DNA of 64,000 nt from assembly GCA_900541675.1 (NCBI GenBank), contig UQKU01000009.1, forward strand, positions 1 through 64,000, written 5' to 3'. The notes under the pieces were generated by a model. That model was given only the letters and a program-made list of their open reading frames with translations. It had not been told where the DNA came from and did not search any database. The stretch comes from an uncultured Collinsella sp. Its GTDB lineage: Bacteria; Actinomycetota; Coriobacteriia; Coriobacteriales; Coriobacteriaceae. Position numbers and translations under genes: made by a program. Positions 1 through 8,668 of the stretch are shown piece by piece (the first letter of the stretch is position 1; each line of letters starts with the position of its first letter).

Positions 1-423
1 TCAACGGAGGCTTATTCAACGATACAGTCTGTTTTTGAAGATGCAGATGTGATATATTTTACCGGCGGAAATTCTTTTTTCCTTATAGACCAGCTCCGTA
101 AAACGGGAACGGATGAGCTGTTGAAGAAAGAATTGGCAAAGGGAAAACTAATGATTGGTGAATCGGCAGGTGCGATTGTATGCGCTCCAAGCATCCAATA
201 TATCGAGCAAATGGATGAAAAGCCGGAGGACTACTCACAAAAGGATGATGCAGGGCTTAATTTGATTGATTTCTATGTTCTTCCGCATTTTCTTACAGCA
301 CCATTTAAGAAAGTTACCGAGAAAATAATGACTGAGTTTTCGGATTTGAATCTATACCCAATTAACAATCGTCAGGGAATTGTAATTGATGGTGAAGGTT
401 CAAAGGTTATTTGCAAAGACTAA
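1..423 (+). CDS. pepE: Peptidase E (S51 family), 3' part
   Basis: The reading frame is open from the first base of the window and stops at a TAA at 421-423, so the N-terminus lies upstream. The protein carries GGNSFFL and then GESAGAI, the nucleophile-elbow region of family S51 (dipeptidase E and cyanophycinase-like enzymes), where the serine of GESAG is the nucleophile. It also has LPHF, which probably carries the catalytic histidine. Members cleave Asp-X dipeptides in the cytoplasm or act as related class-I amidotransferase-fold peptidases. The gene is clearly more AT-rich than the ftsH region that follows, and a recombinase-like scar lies just downstream, so recent acquisition is likely. 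The exact substrate cannot be read from this part. Confidence 0.85.
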   Translation, partial: STEAYSTIQSVFEDADVIYFTGGNSFFLIDQLRKTGTDELLKKELAKGKLMIGESAGAIVCAPSIQYIEQMDEKPEDYSQKDDAGLNLIDFYVLPHFLTAPFKKVTEKIMTEFSDLNLYPINNRQGIVIDGEGSKVICKD

Positions 424-551
424 TTTAAAATTCCAGTTTGCTGCACTCGTTCCTAGCAGGGTTTGGGGCAGGAGGGGCGCAAGAGACGGGAGGGCCTTGT
501 ACGCGTTCCTGCGCGAGGACCGCGGGGAGGGACTGCCTGGTTACGGCGCCT

Positions 552-692
552 GTCAACTCGGTCTACGTCTTTGATGACCCGGTCGTACTCAATATCAACT
601 TCATGGATGATGCCAAAACGGTCACCCGTGAGGAAGTGTTGGGTTCGAGTGCTGTGGACAATGTTCCAACATGCTGGGATCGAACTCGCTAG
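552..692 (+). pseudogene. C-terminal scar of a site-specific recombinase
   Basis: In this frame the residues NSVYVFDDPVVLNIN, then KTVTREEV, resemble the extreme C-terminal strand pair of large serine recombinases (typically VYVFDD.IVL.FNYKDGTKT). No catalytic or zinc-ribbon part is present upstream; the preceding 130 bases are unrelated. Its end overlaps the 3' end of the minus-strand DUF523 gene. I read it as a scar left by excision or decay of a mobile element that also carried the AT-rich peptidase gene to the left. The match is short, so this could be chance. Confidence 0.4.
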
Positions 693-1113
693 CCGGAATC
701 ACGCGGTAACCGTGGCGGAGTAGAAGGTCGACGAAAACACCGTTGCCCGCAGTGAGCGTGCCACTAAAGGTGCCGTCGTAGATACGGCCCGCCCCACACG
801 AGGGGCTGCGGTCCTGCAGGATGCACGCGGCGATCTCTTCCGGGCCGCCCGCCTGCTCGCACATATCAAGCGCGCGCTGAGCACCCTGGCGAAACTCGCG
901 ATCGACTGAGGTACCCTCGCAGGTACGGACCTCGCCGTTCACAATCTCGGACGGCTTGCGCGGCGTGGGCAGGCCCCCAAAGACCTCAGGGCACACCAAG
1001 AGTACCCCGGTCCCCGTGTATTCGCACGCTTCGACCAGCTCGCGATGGTAGTTATCGAGCCCGTTATACTTGCAGCTCTCGCCCATCAAGCAGGCACTTA
1101 CCACGATCTTCAT
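622..1113 (-). CDS. DUF523 family protein
   Basis: The protein has 163 residues. It begins MKIVVSACLMG with a conserved cysteine, followed by LVCPEVFGGLPTPR and then LQDRSPSCG and IYDGTF, the three signatures of DUF523. The function of the family is not established; the conserved cysteines suggest metal or thiol chemistry. The start at 1113 was chosen because GGGGAGA lies 7 bases upstream; the frame stays open further upstream but runs into the ftsH terminator. The last dozen residues after SEFDPSML look unlike the family and fall inside the recombinase scar, so the natural C-terminus may have been replaced. The gene stands alone downstream of ftsH. Confidence 0.8.
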   Translation of the reverse strand: MKIVVSACLMGESCKYNGLDNYHRELVEACEYTGTGVLLVCPEVFGGLPTPRKPSEIVNGEVRTCEGTSVDREFRQGAQRALDMCEQAGGPEEIAACILQDRSPSCGAGRIYDGTFSGTLTAGNGVFVDLLLRHGYRVIPASEFDPSMLEHCPQHSNPTLPHG

Positions 1114-1130
1114 ATTCAACTCTCCCCACG

Positions 1131-1168
1131 CAAAACGCCCCATTTGAGATGGACACTCAAATGGGGCG
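1131..1168 (-). terminator. Intrinsic terminator of ftsH
   Basis: A perfect 13-bp stem (1136-1148 with 1156-1168, 7-base loop) is followed on the minus strand by TTTTG. It lies 22 bases past the ftsH stop codon and just before the DUF523 ribosome binding site, so it separates the two genes or partly attenuates DUF523. Confidence 0.85.
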
Positions 1169-1189
1169 ATTGACACTGCGCAACTAGAA

Positions 1190-3097
1190 TTACTGCTGCT
1201 TGGGCATCAGCGGATTCTCACGCGTGAGGAGGTTCATAAACTCCTCGCCCGTGATGGTCTCCTTCTTGTACAGATAACGAGCCAGCTCATGGAGCTTGAA
1301 CTTGTTCTCCTTGAGGATCTGCAGAGCGCGATCGTGCGCGTCCTCGATCAGCTTAGCGACAATCGCGTCCACACGCTCGGCCGTACCGGGGGCGCAGGTG
1401 AGCGACGTGTCCTGATTGAGATACGCGTTCTGCACGGTACCGAGCGCCATCATGCCAAACTCGTCGGACATACCAAAGCGCGTCACCATGTTGCGGGCGA
1501 GCTTGGTGGCCTGTTCGATATCGTTGGCGGCACCGGTCGTCATCTCGCCAAAGATGAGTTCCTCGGCCGCACGGCCGCCGCAGTAGACGGCAAGCTTGTC
1601 CAAGACCTCCTGGCGCGTGGTCAGGAAGCGCTCGTCCTCCTCGACCTGCATGGTATAGCCAAGAGCACCGCTCGTGCGCGGCACGATGGTGATCTTCGTG
1701 ACCGGCGCAGAGCCCTTCTGGCGGGCGGCAACAATAGCATGGCCGATCTCGTGATAAGAAACGACCTGCTTCTCGTGGTCGGACAGCACCGTGGACTTGC
1801 GCTGCTGACCGGCAATGACGACCTCCACCGACTCCTCGAAGTCGTCCTGGGTTGCACGCTTGCGGCCCTCGCGAACGGCGCGCAGGGCGCCCTCGTTGAT
1901 GATATTGGCCAGGTCGGCGCCCGAGGCACCGGGCGTGGCGCGGGCAATCGCGGTCAGATCGATCGGCGGCTCGGTCTTCACACTCTTGGCGTGAAGCTCG
2001 AGGATGTTCTTACGGCCGGTCAGATCGGGCAACTCGACGGGGATGCGGCGGTCAAAACGACCGGGGCGCAGCAGGGCGGGATCGAGGCTGTCGGGACGAT
2101 TGGTGGCAGCGAGGACGACGATACCCTTGTGGTTATCGAAGCCGTCCATCTCGGTCAGCAGCTGGTTGAGTGTCTGCTCGCGCTCGTCGTTGCCGCTAAA
2201 GCCGCCGCCATCGCGCTTTTTGCCGATGGTATCGATCTCGTCGATAAAGACGATGCACGGGGCCTTTTCCTTGGCCTGCTTAAACAGATCGCGGACCTTG
2301 GCGGCGCCACGGCCGACGAACATCTCGACGAACTCAGAACCCGAAATGCTAAAGAACGGCACGCCCGCCTCGCCGGCAACAGCCTTGGCGAGCAGGGTTT
2401 TACCGGTACCCGGAGGGCCAACAAGGAGAGCACCGCGCGGCAGCTTGGCGCCAATTTCCTCGTAGCGCTGCGGCTTCTCCAGAAAGTCGACGACCTCCTT
2501 GAGGGATTCCTTGGCCTCTTCCTGGCCAGCGACATCCTTAAAGGTCACGCCCACATCCTTGGAGGCGATAACGCGAGCGCCGGACTTACCCAGTCCACCG
2601 CCGCCAAAGCCACCGCCGCCAAAGTTCATCGACGGGCCGTCATCGCCCATGGCCTTCTTCATACGGCGGTTGAGCCACCAACCGATCAGGAAGAAGATGG
2701 CCATGGGAAGGATGAGCGTGAGCAGGTAGTAGGTCATCAGACCCGAGTTTTTATCGGGAACGACCGACTCCAGGGACGCACCGGATTCAAGCACACGATC
2801 GGTAAAGCCCGCGTCATTCGGCACACCGGTCGTCTTGTAGGCGATGTTCTCGTCCTCGCCCTTCTTGGTGTAATAAATGGTGTAATCGTCGGTATTGTAC
2901 TCGACCTTGTCGACACTCTTCTTATCGAGCGCTTTGACAAACGTCGAGTAATCGGTCTTCGTAATCTGCTGCGTGTGACCGATGTTGGGGAACAGAACGG
3001 TCGAGAGCACGAGGTAGACGACGAAGGCGATGAGCACGTAGAGGATCATATTCCGTCTACGTTTGTTGTCATCCATCTCCATCTGCTTGAACTCCAT
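1190..3097 (-). CDS. ftsH: ATP-dependent zinc metalloprotease FtsH
   Basis: This 635-residue membrane AAA protease degrades misfolded and regulatory membrane proteins. Two transmembrane segments (about 17-37 and 120-142) flank an extracytoplasmic domain. A Gly-rich linker precedes the AAA module with Walker A GPPGTGKT at 227-234, Walker B VFIDEID near 283-289 and the second region of homology near 334-352. The zinc site HEIGH is at 449-453 with the distal acidic ligand further on. Length and order match the family. It is divergently arranged with the corrinoid adenosyltransferase gene, leaving about 77 bases for two promoters. In many Gram-positives ftsH sits beside tilS-hpt; that link is absent here. 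Confidence 0.97.
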   Translation of the reverse strand: MEFKQMEMDDNKRRRNMILYVLIAFVVYLVLSTVLFPNIGHTQQITKTDYSTFVKALDKKSVDKVEYNTDDYTIYYTKKGEDENIAYKTTGVPNDAGFTDRVLESGASLESVVPDKNSGLMTYYLLTLILPMAIFFLIGWWLNRRMKKAMGDDGPSMNFGGGGFGGGGLGKSGARVIASKDVGVTFKDVAGQEEAKESLKEVVDFLEKPQRYEEIGAKLPRGALLVGPPGTGKTLLAKAVAGEAGVPFFSISGSEFVEMFVGRGAAKVRDLFKQAKEKAPCIVFIDEIDTIGKKRDGGGFSGNDEREQTLNQLLTEMDGFDNHKGIVVLAATNRPDSLDPALLRPGRFDRRIPVELPDLTGRKNILELHAKSVKTEPPIDLTAIARATPGASGADLANIINEGALRAVREGRKRATQDDFEESVEVVIAGQQRKSTVLSDHEKQVVSYHEIGHAIVAARQKGSAPVTKITIVPRTSGALGYTMQVEEDERFLTTRQEVLDKLAVYCGGRAAEELIFGEMTTGAANDIEQATKLARNMVTRFGMSDEFGMMALGTVQNAYLNQDTSLTCAPGTAERVDAIVAKLIEDAHDRALQILKENKFKLHELARYLYKKETITGEEFMNLLTRENPLMPKQQ

Positions 3098-3174
3098 CTA
3101 CTGGGGTTGATAATGCTATCTAGAATACCCAACCCAGACGGCAATAAACCGACGCCGGGCACGAAAGGACAGAG

Positions 3175-3660
3175 ATGGCATCACTGGAAGTCGGCAAGGT
3201 TCAGATCTATACGGGCGACGGCAAGGGCAAAACAACGGCTGCGCTGGGGCTCGCGCTGCGCGCCACAGGCTATGGACTTAATGTGCTCATGCTGCAGTTT
3301 GCCAAGAAGCTGCACTGCGCCGAACACGATGCCGCGCCGCGCCTGGGACTGCGCATTGTACAGGCCGATCGCGACACGCCCGAGGCTTGCGCCGCACAGA
3401 TCATGGAGCTGGCGCGCGAGCAAATATCACAGGTCGACGTGCTCATTCTGGACGAACTCGGCGAAGCGATGCGCCGCGGCTTTGTGACGCGCGAAGATGT
3501 AGAGGCGCTGATCGCGATAAAGCCCGCCACCACGGAGCTCGTGCTCACCGGCCGCGGCTTGCTGCCCCTCGCCGACCTTGCAGACCTAGTAACCGAAATG
3601 CGCCCCATCAAACACTACTTCGACGAAGGCCTCCTAGCCCGTCAAGGCATCGAATACTAA
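3175..3660 (+). CDS. cobO: Corrinoid adenosyltransferase, CobA/CobO/BtuR type
   Basis: A 161-residue P-loop protein with GDGKGKTT at 14-21, a Walker-B-like LILDE, and an ending (KHYFDEGLLARQGIEY) that matches the invariant C-terminus of the CobA/CobO/BtuR family. The enzyme transfers the adenosyl group of ATP to cob(I)alamin or an incomplete corrinoid, forming adenosylcobalamin in the cytoplasm. Family members are usually 170-200 residues with an N-terminal arm that closes over the corrinoid; that arm is short here. The start has AAAGGACAG just upstream. No other cobalamin gene and no cobalamin riboswitch are visible nearby, so it is probably a salvage enzyme. Confidence 0.85.
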   Translation: MASLEVGKVQIYTGDGKGKTTAALGLALRATGYGLNVLMLQFAKKLHCAEHDAAPRLGLRIVQADRDTPEACAAQIMELAREQISQVDVLILDELGEAMRRGFVTREDVEALIAIKPATTELVLTGRGLLPLADLADLVTEMRPIKHYFDEGLLARQGIEY

Positions 3661-3746
3661 ATGACCCGAAAGGGACGGAGGAAAACGGATCATTTCGCCT
3701 TATCACCGGGCCAATGATCCGTTTTCCTCCGTCACCTACAGGTCAT
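3661..3746. repeat. Long perfect palindrome between convergent genes
   Basis: Arms 3674-3693 and 3714-3733 are a perfect 20-bp inverted repeat around a 20-base loop; a further 6-bp pair (3661-3666 with 3741-3746) closes the base. It fills the gap between two convergent stop codons. There is no T-run after either arm, so it is not a classical intrinsic terminator, though it would end or protect both transcripts as a hairpin. Confidence 0.85.
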
Positions 3747-5095
3747 TAGGCAGTGGCGCGGCCGAGCCAGTTGCCGCTGTGGTGGTAGATGGTGAACATC
3801 GTAGCTGTGATGAGCCAGGTTACGGGGTAAACCAGCAGCAGGTGCTCAAGCGACGGATCGAACGGCATAATCGCAAACACCCAGATCACCCTGAGCACGA
3901 CGGTGCCAAAAATCGTGAGCAGCATGGGCTGCAAGCTCACGCCGGCGCCGCGGATAGAGCCCGACGCGTTCTCGATAATCGAGAAGATCGCGTAGAACGG
4001 CGCGATAAAATGAAGAATCGTCGTGGTGTACGCCGAAATCGAAGCATCGTCGACAAACAGACGCGACAACGGACCCGAGAACACCAGTAGCACGGCAGAC
4101 AGGCCGCCAATGAGCATAAACGACAGCACGAGTGACGTATGGTAGCCCTTGCGCATGCGCTCGTAGTTGCGCGCGCCAAAGTTCTGTGCCGAGAACGTGG
4201 TAATCGACACGCCAAGCGCCTCGGTAACCATCCAGACAATGCCATCCAAGCGGCCCGAAAGACCCCACGCCGTAGTGACATCGGCGCCAAACGAGTTGAC
4301 CGACACCTGAATCAAAACGTTGGAAATCGAATACGCAGCAGACTGAAAGCCAAGCGGCAGACCACACGAGATCATGCTCTTACAAATGCGAGGATCAATG
4401 CCGAGTTTGGACAGTGAAAGCCGCCACGCACCCGGTGCGTGCATCATGCGAATCACGATCATCGTGGCGTTGGAGCAAATGGTCAGCGCCACCGCGATGC
4501 CGCAGCCCAGAGCCTCCATATGAAGCACGGCAACGAAAATGACATCCAGCACCGCATTAACAAGGCAGCCGGAAGCGATGATCACAGCAGGCCCGCGCGT
4601 GTCGCCAACGGCGCGCAGCAGTGCCGTTCCCATATTGAGCGGCAGTGCCGCAACCATAGCGGCAAAATAGCAACGAGCATAGGCCACGCCCTCGGCCAAT
4701 AGTTCATGCGGCGTGTTCATAACCACCAGCATGGGCTCAACGAACACTATGCCAAGAATCGAGAAAACGATACCGCCCACCAGCGCGAGCGTCATGGCCG
4801 TATGGACCGAACGACTCAGTCGCTCATCATCGTGCTGGCCAAAATACTGACCGGTAATGACCGCACAGCCGGCGCCGACGCCAACGCAAAAGCCAATGCA
4901 GAGCTCGGTGAGCACCATCGTGGCCTGAATGCCACCCAGCGCTAGCTTGCCGCCAAACTGACCGACGATATAGGTACCGATAAGCGTGTAAGCCTGCTGA
5001 AAAAACGAACTAAAGAAGATGGGAACGCACAGCGACAGCAGCTGCTGCCAAATGACACCCTGCGTTACATCGATAGCCGTAGATTTCTTAGCCAC
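3746..5095 (-). CDS. MATE family efflux transporter
   Basis: About 449 residues with twelve hydrophobic segments, beginning IWQQLLSLCVPIFFSSF, typical of the multidrug and toxin extrusion family (Na+ or H+ antiporters in the membrane). Features of the family include the paired N- and C-lobes and the AYTLIGTYIVGQFGG region of helix 2. I prefer the GTG start at 5095, with GGGGAGGG 4 bases upstream, over the TTG at 5128, which has no binding site. The stop codon abuts the palindrome described separately. Substrate unknown; a drug or metabolite is possible. Confidence 0.9.
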   Translation of the reverse strand: MAKKSTAIDVTQGVIWQQLLSLCVPIFFSSFFQQAYTLIGTYIVGQFGGKLALGGIQATMVLTELCIGFCVGVGAGCAVITGQYFGQHDDERLSRSVHTAMTLALVGGIVFSILGIVFVEPMLVVMNTPHELLAEGVAYARCYFAAMVAALPLNMGTALLRAVGDTRGPAVIIASGCLVNAVLDVIFVAVLHMEALGCGIAVALTICSNATMIVIRMMHAPGAWRLSLSKLGIDPRICKSMISCGLPLGFQSAAYSISNVLIQVSVNSFGADVTTAWGLSGRLDGIVWMVTEALGVSITTFSAQNFGARNYERMRKGYHTSLVLSFMLIGGLSAVLLVFSGPLSRLFVDDASISAYTTTILHFIAPFYAIFSIIENASGSIRGAGVSLQPMLLTIFGTVVLRVIWVFAIMPFDPSLEHLLLVYPVTWLITATMFTIYHHSGNWLGRATA

Positions 5096-5220
5096 ACGCC
5101 CTCCCCACAAGCGTACGTCAAACAACAAAACGGCAATTTAAGACCAAAGCCAATACCAGCTTAGCACCGACCGGCGTCGACCGATACACCCCGAATCAGA
5201 GCCCGGTGCGAAATATCTGC

Positions 5221-6135
5221 CTAGTGATATAAACCCGGCTGGTAGTGATATTCATTGCTCACGTGCGGGCACAGCTGCCAAAAGGCGACGGCACACGCCG
5301 CGGCCACGTTGAGCGAATCGACCCCGTGCGCCATCGGAATGCGCACGGCCCGGTCGCAGCCCGCGATGGTCTTGGCGCCCAGGCCGGCACCCTCGGTGCC
5401 CATAAAGATTGCCAGGCGGTCAATCTCCTGTAGCGCGGGATCGTCCAGCGAAACGGAGTCATCCGTCAACGCCATGGCGGCACACGAAAAACCGGCATCG
5501 TGCAGCGCCGCCAGGCCGTCATGCGGCCACACGCGCGCCTCACTGCCAATACGCGTCCACGGCACCTGAAACACGGTTCCCATGCTCACGCGGGCCGAGC
5601 GACGGTACAGCGGATCGCAGCACGTAGGGCTCACCAGAATGCCGTCGACATTGAGCGCGGCGGCCGAGCGGAAAATCGCGCCGACGTTGGTGTGGTCGAC
5701 AATACCCTCGAGCACGCATACGCGCACCGGTCGCTTCCCTGCAGCTTTTACGACGCCGCCCAAGAACTCATCGACTGGAATCTGCCGCGGGCGACGAAAC
5801 GCCGCAAGCGCACCGCGCGTCACGTTAAAGCCCGTCAATTGCTCCATGAGCTCCATGGAGGCAACGAACACAGGAACAGGGCCGGCGTCCTCGCGCACAA
5901 CCAGGCGCTCAAACAGCGGCATCATCTGGTCGAGCCAGCGTTCGCCCAAAAGAAAGCTCACCGGCTCATATCCGGCACGCACCGCGCGCTCGATAACCTT
6001 GGCACTCTCCGCGATAAAGATGCCCTTTTGCGGCTCCAGCACGCAGCGTAGCTCACGTTCGGTCAGTCGCACGTAGGCATCGAGCCGCTCATCCTCGAGC
6101 GAGTCAATTCGCAGCACCTCAACGGCATCAGTCAT
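5221..6135 (-). CDS. TrmH/SpoU family RNA 2'-O-methyltransferase
   Basis: This 304-residue protein has an N-terminal substrate-recognition domain (LTERELR, then IFIAESAKVIERA, the SpoU substrate-binding type) and a C-terminal SPOUT knot. The three SpoU motifs are visible: NVGAIFRSAAAL, FMGTEGAGL and IPMAHGVDSLNVA. Such enzymes methylate ribose 2'-OH in rRNA or tRNA with S-adenosylmethionine. The target cannot be decided from sequence. It is a single gene with about 110 bases before and 90 after. Confidence 0.9.
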   Translation of the reverse strand: MTDAVEVLRIDSLEDERLDAYVRLTERELRCVLEPQKGIFIAESAKVIERAVRAGYEPVSFLLGERWLDQMMPLFERLVVREDAGPVPVFVASMELMEQLTGFNVTRGALAAFRRPRQIPVDEFLGGVVKAAGKRPVRVCVLEGIVDHTNVGAIFRSAAALNVDGILVSPTCCDPLYRRSARVSMGTVFQVPWTRIGSEARVWPHDGLAALHDAGFSCAAMALTDDSVSLDDPALQEIDRLAIFMGTEGAGLGAKTIAGCDRAVRIPMAHGVDSLNVAAACAVAFWQLCPHVSNEYHYQPGLYH

Positions 6136-6244
6136 AACAGCAAGCCCGTACCCTTCTTACAGCAGCATCTATATCAAACGAGGCGACGCCAGGCGCCGCC
6201 CCTTCCTCATTCCAACCCGATAATACCGTGGGCAAATAGGAGAT

Positions 6245-6763
6245 TTAAGCATCAACGCGACGATACGTCACGAACTCATAATCGAGGCCTTCGTCGCCCT
6301 CGCCCGCGGCAATCGTGGCAACCCCTTCGTGCCGCGCAACTTCCCACGCGGGATCGGCGTCCAAGTCGGGAAAGTACGTGTCCACGGCATGGGTGCAATG
6401 GTTGTGCGTGACCTCGGCCTCGGCGCAATACGGCAAAAACTGCCGATAGACATCGCCGCCGCCGATCACCCACGCAACGGGCTCATCGGCAACCGCAGCG
6501 AGCGCCTCGTCGATGCTATGCACCACGTCGACGCCCTCGGGGGCAAAGCTCTCATCGCGGGTAAGCACGATATTGCGACGGTTCTTGAGCGGACGCCCAC
6601 CGGGAAAACTCAGCAGCGTCTTACGCCCCATGATGACCGGGCAACCCTTGGTGCAGGCCACAAAATGGCGCATGTCGGCGCGATTGGACACCACCATGTC
6701 GCCCTCGCACCCAATGCCCCAATCGTCACACACGGCGACGATGGCAGATAGCTTACACGTCAT
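6245..6763 (-). CDS. folA: Dihydrofolate reductase
   Basis: The 172-residue protein begins MTCKLSAIVAV and contains WGIG, VIMGRKT and VIGGGDVYRQFLP, the cofactor and substrate motifs of DHFR. It reduces dihydrofolate to tetrahydrofolate using NADPH. The gene follows thyA by 9 bases, and the pair closes the thymidylate cycle: ThyA makes dTMP and dihydrofolate, and FolA regenerates the folate. The frame also offers a GTG three codons earlier, but AGGTGGTG precedes the ATG at 6763. Confidence 0.95.
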   Translation of the reverse strand: MTCKLSAIVAVCDDWGIGCEGDMVVSNRADMRHFVACTKGCPVIMGRKTLLSFPGGRPLKNRRNIVLTRDESFAPEGVDVVHSIDEALAAVADEPVAWVIGGGDVYRQFLPYCAEAEVTHNHCTHAVDTYFPDLDADPAWEVARHEGVATIAAGEGDEGLDYEFVTYRRVDA

Positions 6764-6772
6764 GAGCACCAC

Positions 6773-7621
6773 CTACACCGCAATGGGAATGTTCTTGACC
6801 TGCGGGCCGTGCTCGTAGCCCTCCACGATCAGGTCATCGGTCGTAAACGCATAGAAATCGTGCACGTCGGGGTTAAGCGTTACCTTAGGCGCCGCAAACT
6901 GCGGACGCTCGATAAGTTCGCGGACGATATCGACATGACGATCGTAAATGTGGGCATCGGCAATCACATGCAGCAGCTCGCCGGGAATCATATCGACCGA
7001 CTGCGCGACCATCATCAGCAAAATGGCGTACTGGCACACATTCCAGTTGTTGGCGGCCAAAATGTCTTGGCTGCGCTGGTTGAGAATCATGTTGAGTGTG
7101 GGCTTATCGTCCTGCGGGCGCTGCGTCACGTTATAGGTCACGCTGTAGGCGCACGGATACAGGTGCATCTCGGACAGGTCGCTAAACACGTAGGTGTTGG
7201 TCATGATGCGGCGGCTGTACGGCGTGTTCTTAAGGTCGTACAGCACGCGGTCCATCTGGTCAAAGTCACCCTCGGCATAATGGCTTTTCTGCCCAATCTG
7301 GTACCCGTAGGCCTTGCCGATGGAGCCAGTCTCGTCGGCCCACTCATCCCAAATATGGCTGTTGAGGTCGTGGACGTTATTTGACTTCTTTTGATAGATC
7401 CACAGAATCTCGTCCATGGCAGACTTAAGCGCCGTGCGACGCAGTGTGAGCGCGGGAAACTCCTCACGCAGGTCGTAGCGAGCCGTAACGCCAAAGTTTT
7501 TAATGGTATAGGCAGGGGTGCCGTCCTCCCACACCGGTCGGACCTTTTGGCCCTCGGTGGTGGTGCCATGGTCCAAGATATCGCGGCACATGGTTACAAA
7601 CTGTTGATCAGCTTTGCTCAT
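6773..7621 (-). CDS. thyA: Thymidylate synthase
   Basis: The 282-residue enzyme converts dUMP to dTMP with methylenetetrahydrofolate. The catalytic cysteine is in LYPCAYS; the nucleotide-binding segment reads QRSQDILAANNWNV, a divergent form of the usual QRS.D..LG.PFN. The start MSKADQQ at 7621 has GGAGGG 5 bases upstream; the frame extends 31 codons further without support. It is the first gene of a thyA-folA pair. A divergent DUF134-NifX gene shares its upstream region. Confidence 0.95.
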   Translation of the reverse strand: MSKADQQFVTMCRDILDHGTTTEGQKVRPVWEDGTPAYTIKNFGVTARYDLREEFPALTLRRTALKSAMDEILWIYQKKSNNVHDLNSHIWDEWADETGSIGKAYGYQIGQKSHYAEGDFDQMDRVLYDLKNTPYSRRIMTNTYVFSDLSEMHLYPCAYSVTYNVTQRPQDDKPTLNMILNQRSQDILAANNWNVCQYAILLMMVAQSVDMIPGELLHVIADAHIYDRHVDIVRELIERPQFAAPKVTLNPDVHDFYAFTTDDLIVEGYEHGPQVKNIPIAV

Positions 7622-7708
7622 TGACCCTCCTGTCAGTCGCCTATAAGCGAGATTCATTGTAGCCCAGGCGCACGCGACCCCACAGCCCAAACATAAGCCC
7701 TCATTTTC

Positions 7709-7773
7709 TGACATATGCTAAAAATGCCTTGCGCGGAATTTCCCGCGCGATATCCTATTGTTGACATATGTCA
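7709..7773. promoter_or_regulatory. Two TGACATATG sites, probable operator pair
   Basis: TGACATATGCTA at 7709-7720 and the perfect 12-bp palindrome TGACATATGTCA at 7762-7773 lie 53 bases apart between thyA and the DUF134-NifX gene. The second sits just downstream of a likely -10 element, where a bound protein would block the start of transcription. Autoregulation by the DUF134 helix-turn-helix protein is the simplest reading. Confidence 0.55.
7729..7756 (+). promoter_or_regulatory. Candidate promoter of the DUF134-NifX gene
   Basis: TTGCGC (7729-7734), a 16-base spacer and TATCCT (7751-7756). The palindromic operator follows at the expected transcription start. Confidence 0.45.
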
Positions 7774-7787
7774 GATTTGGAGAGTGT

Positions 7788-8552
7788 ATGGCAGGAAGAC
7801 GCGAAAAATTACGCCGCGTTGGGATCATCCCCGAATATCGCGGCTTTACCCCCGACGGCCTTGCCAGCGGAGACGCCATCGACATGACGGTCGACGAGCT
7901 CGAAGTCCTGCGGCTGTGCGACCTGGAAGGCCTCAATCAGGAGGCCGTCGCCCAGCACATGGGCATTGCCCGCGCCACCGTGGCGGCCATCTGCAGCCGC
8001 GCACATCGCAAGGTGGCAAACGCGCTGGTCAACGGGCGCGCACTGTGTATCGAAGGCGGCAATATCGCATACTCCCCCATCACCACGACGACGGCCGCAT
8101 GGCCAGCAAAGGAGGTCGGCACCATGAGGGTGGCAACGACGTACGACAACGGCAACATCTTTATGCACTTTGGCCGCAGCGAGCAGTTCAAGATCTACGA
8201 CATCCAGGATGGCAAGGTGCTCAACGAGCAGGTCGTAGGCACCGGTGGCACCGGTCACGGCGCCCTGGCGGGACTGCTTGCCAACGGTGGCGTTGACACG
8301 CTCATCTGCGGCGGCATCGGCGGCGGCGCCATCAACGCGCTCACCCAAGCCGGCATCACGGTCTATGCGGGCGCCCAGGGCAGCTGCGACGCTTGCGTCG
8401 AGGCCCTCATTGCCGGCACGCTCGCGCAGACCGGCGAGGCCACCTGCGACTGCCATGGCCACGACCACGAGCACACCCATGAGCACGGCGATTCCTGCGG
8501 CTGCCACGGCCATCACGACCACGACAGGCACGAGAGCTGCAGCTGCCACTAG
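7788..8552 (+). CDS. DUF134 helix-turn-helix and NifX-type fusion with His/Cys-rich tail
   Basis: About 254 residues in three parts. Residues 1-85 are DUF134: VDELEVLRLCDLEGLNQEAVAQHMGIAR is a sigma-70-region-4-like helix-turn-helix. Residues 110-215 are a dinitrogenase iron-molybdenum cofactor (NifX/NifB C-terminal) domain, with a conserved GGIGGGA loop. From about 220 on, the tail is made almost only of His, Cys, Asp and Glu (CDCHGHDHEH, then CGCHGHHDHD), a likely metal store or sensor. The start at 7788 has TTGGAGAG upstream. A palindromic site in the promoter suggests self-regulation. A metal-responsive regulator or iron-sulfur/metal chaperone role is inference; no nitrogenase gene is near. 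Confidence 0.88.
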   Translation: MAGRREKLRRVGIIPEYRGFTPDGLASGDAIDMTVDELEVLRLCDLEGLNQEAVAQHMGIARATVAAICSRAHRKVANALVNGRALCIEGGNIAYSPITTTTAAWPAKEVGTMRVATTYDNGNIFMHFGRSEQFKIYDIQDGKVLNEQVVGTGGTGHGALAGLLANGGVDTLICGGIGGGAINALTQAGITVYAGAQGSCDACVEALIAGTLAQTGEATCDCHGHDHEHTHEHGDSCGCHGHHDHDRHESCSCH

Positions 8553-8608
8553 CGGCACGTGCCCTGGCGCAAGCACGCTTCCACGTGTGTGACAACCAGC
8601 GAACAAAC

Positions 8609-8648
8609 GGCGAAGGCCGCCTGGAGTACCATCCAGGCGGCCTTCGCC
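8609..8648. terminator. Hairpin between DUF134-NifX and ffh
   Basis: A perfect 17-bp stem (8609-8625 with 8632-8648) around a 6-base loop lies between two convergent genes, 20 bases from the ffh stop. There is only a short GTTTG after it on the minus strand. Probably a bidirectional terminator. Confidence 0.8.
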
Positions 8649-8668
8649 ATACACGACTCAACCAGTCG

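Noticed and set aside
3098..3174. Cobalamin riboswitch before the corrinoid adenosyltransferase gene
   Set aside because: The 77-base divergent gap is too short and has no B12-box sequence.
1289..3487. 732-codon open frame opposite ftsH
   Set aside because: High-GC coding DNA leaves the antisense frame free of stops; the residue composition is not protein-like and ftsH is certain.
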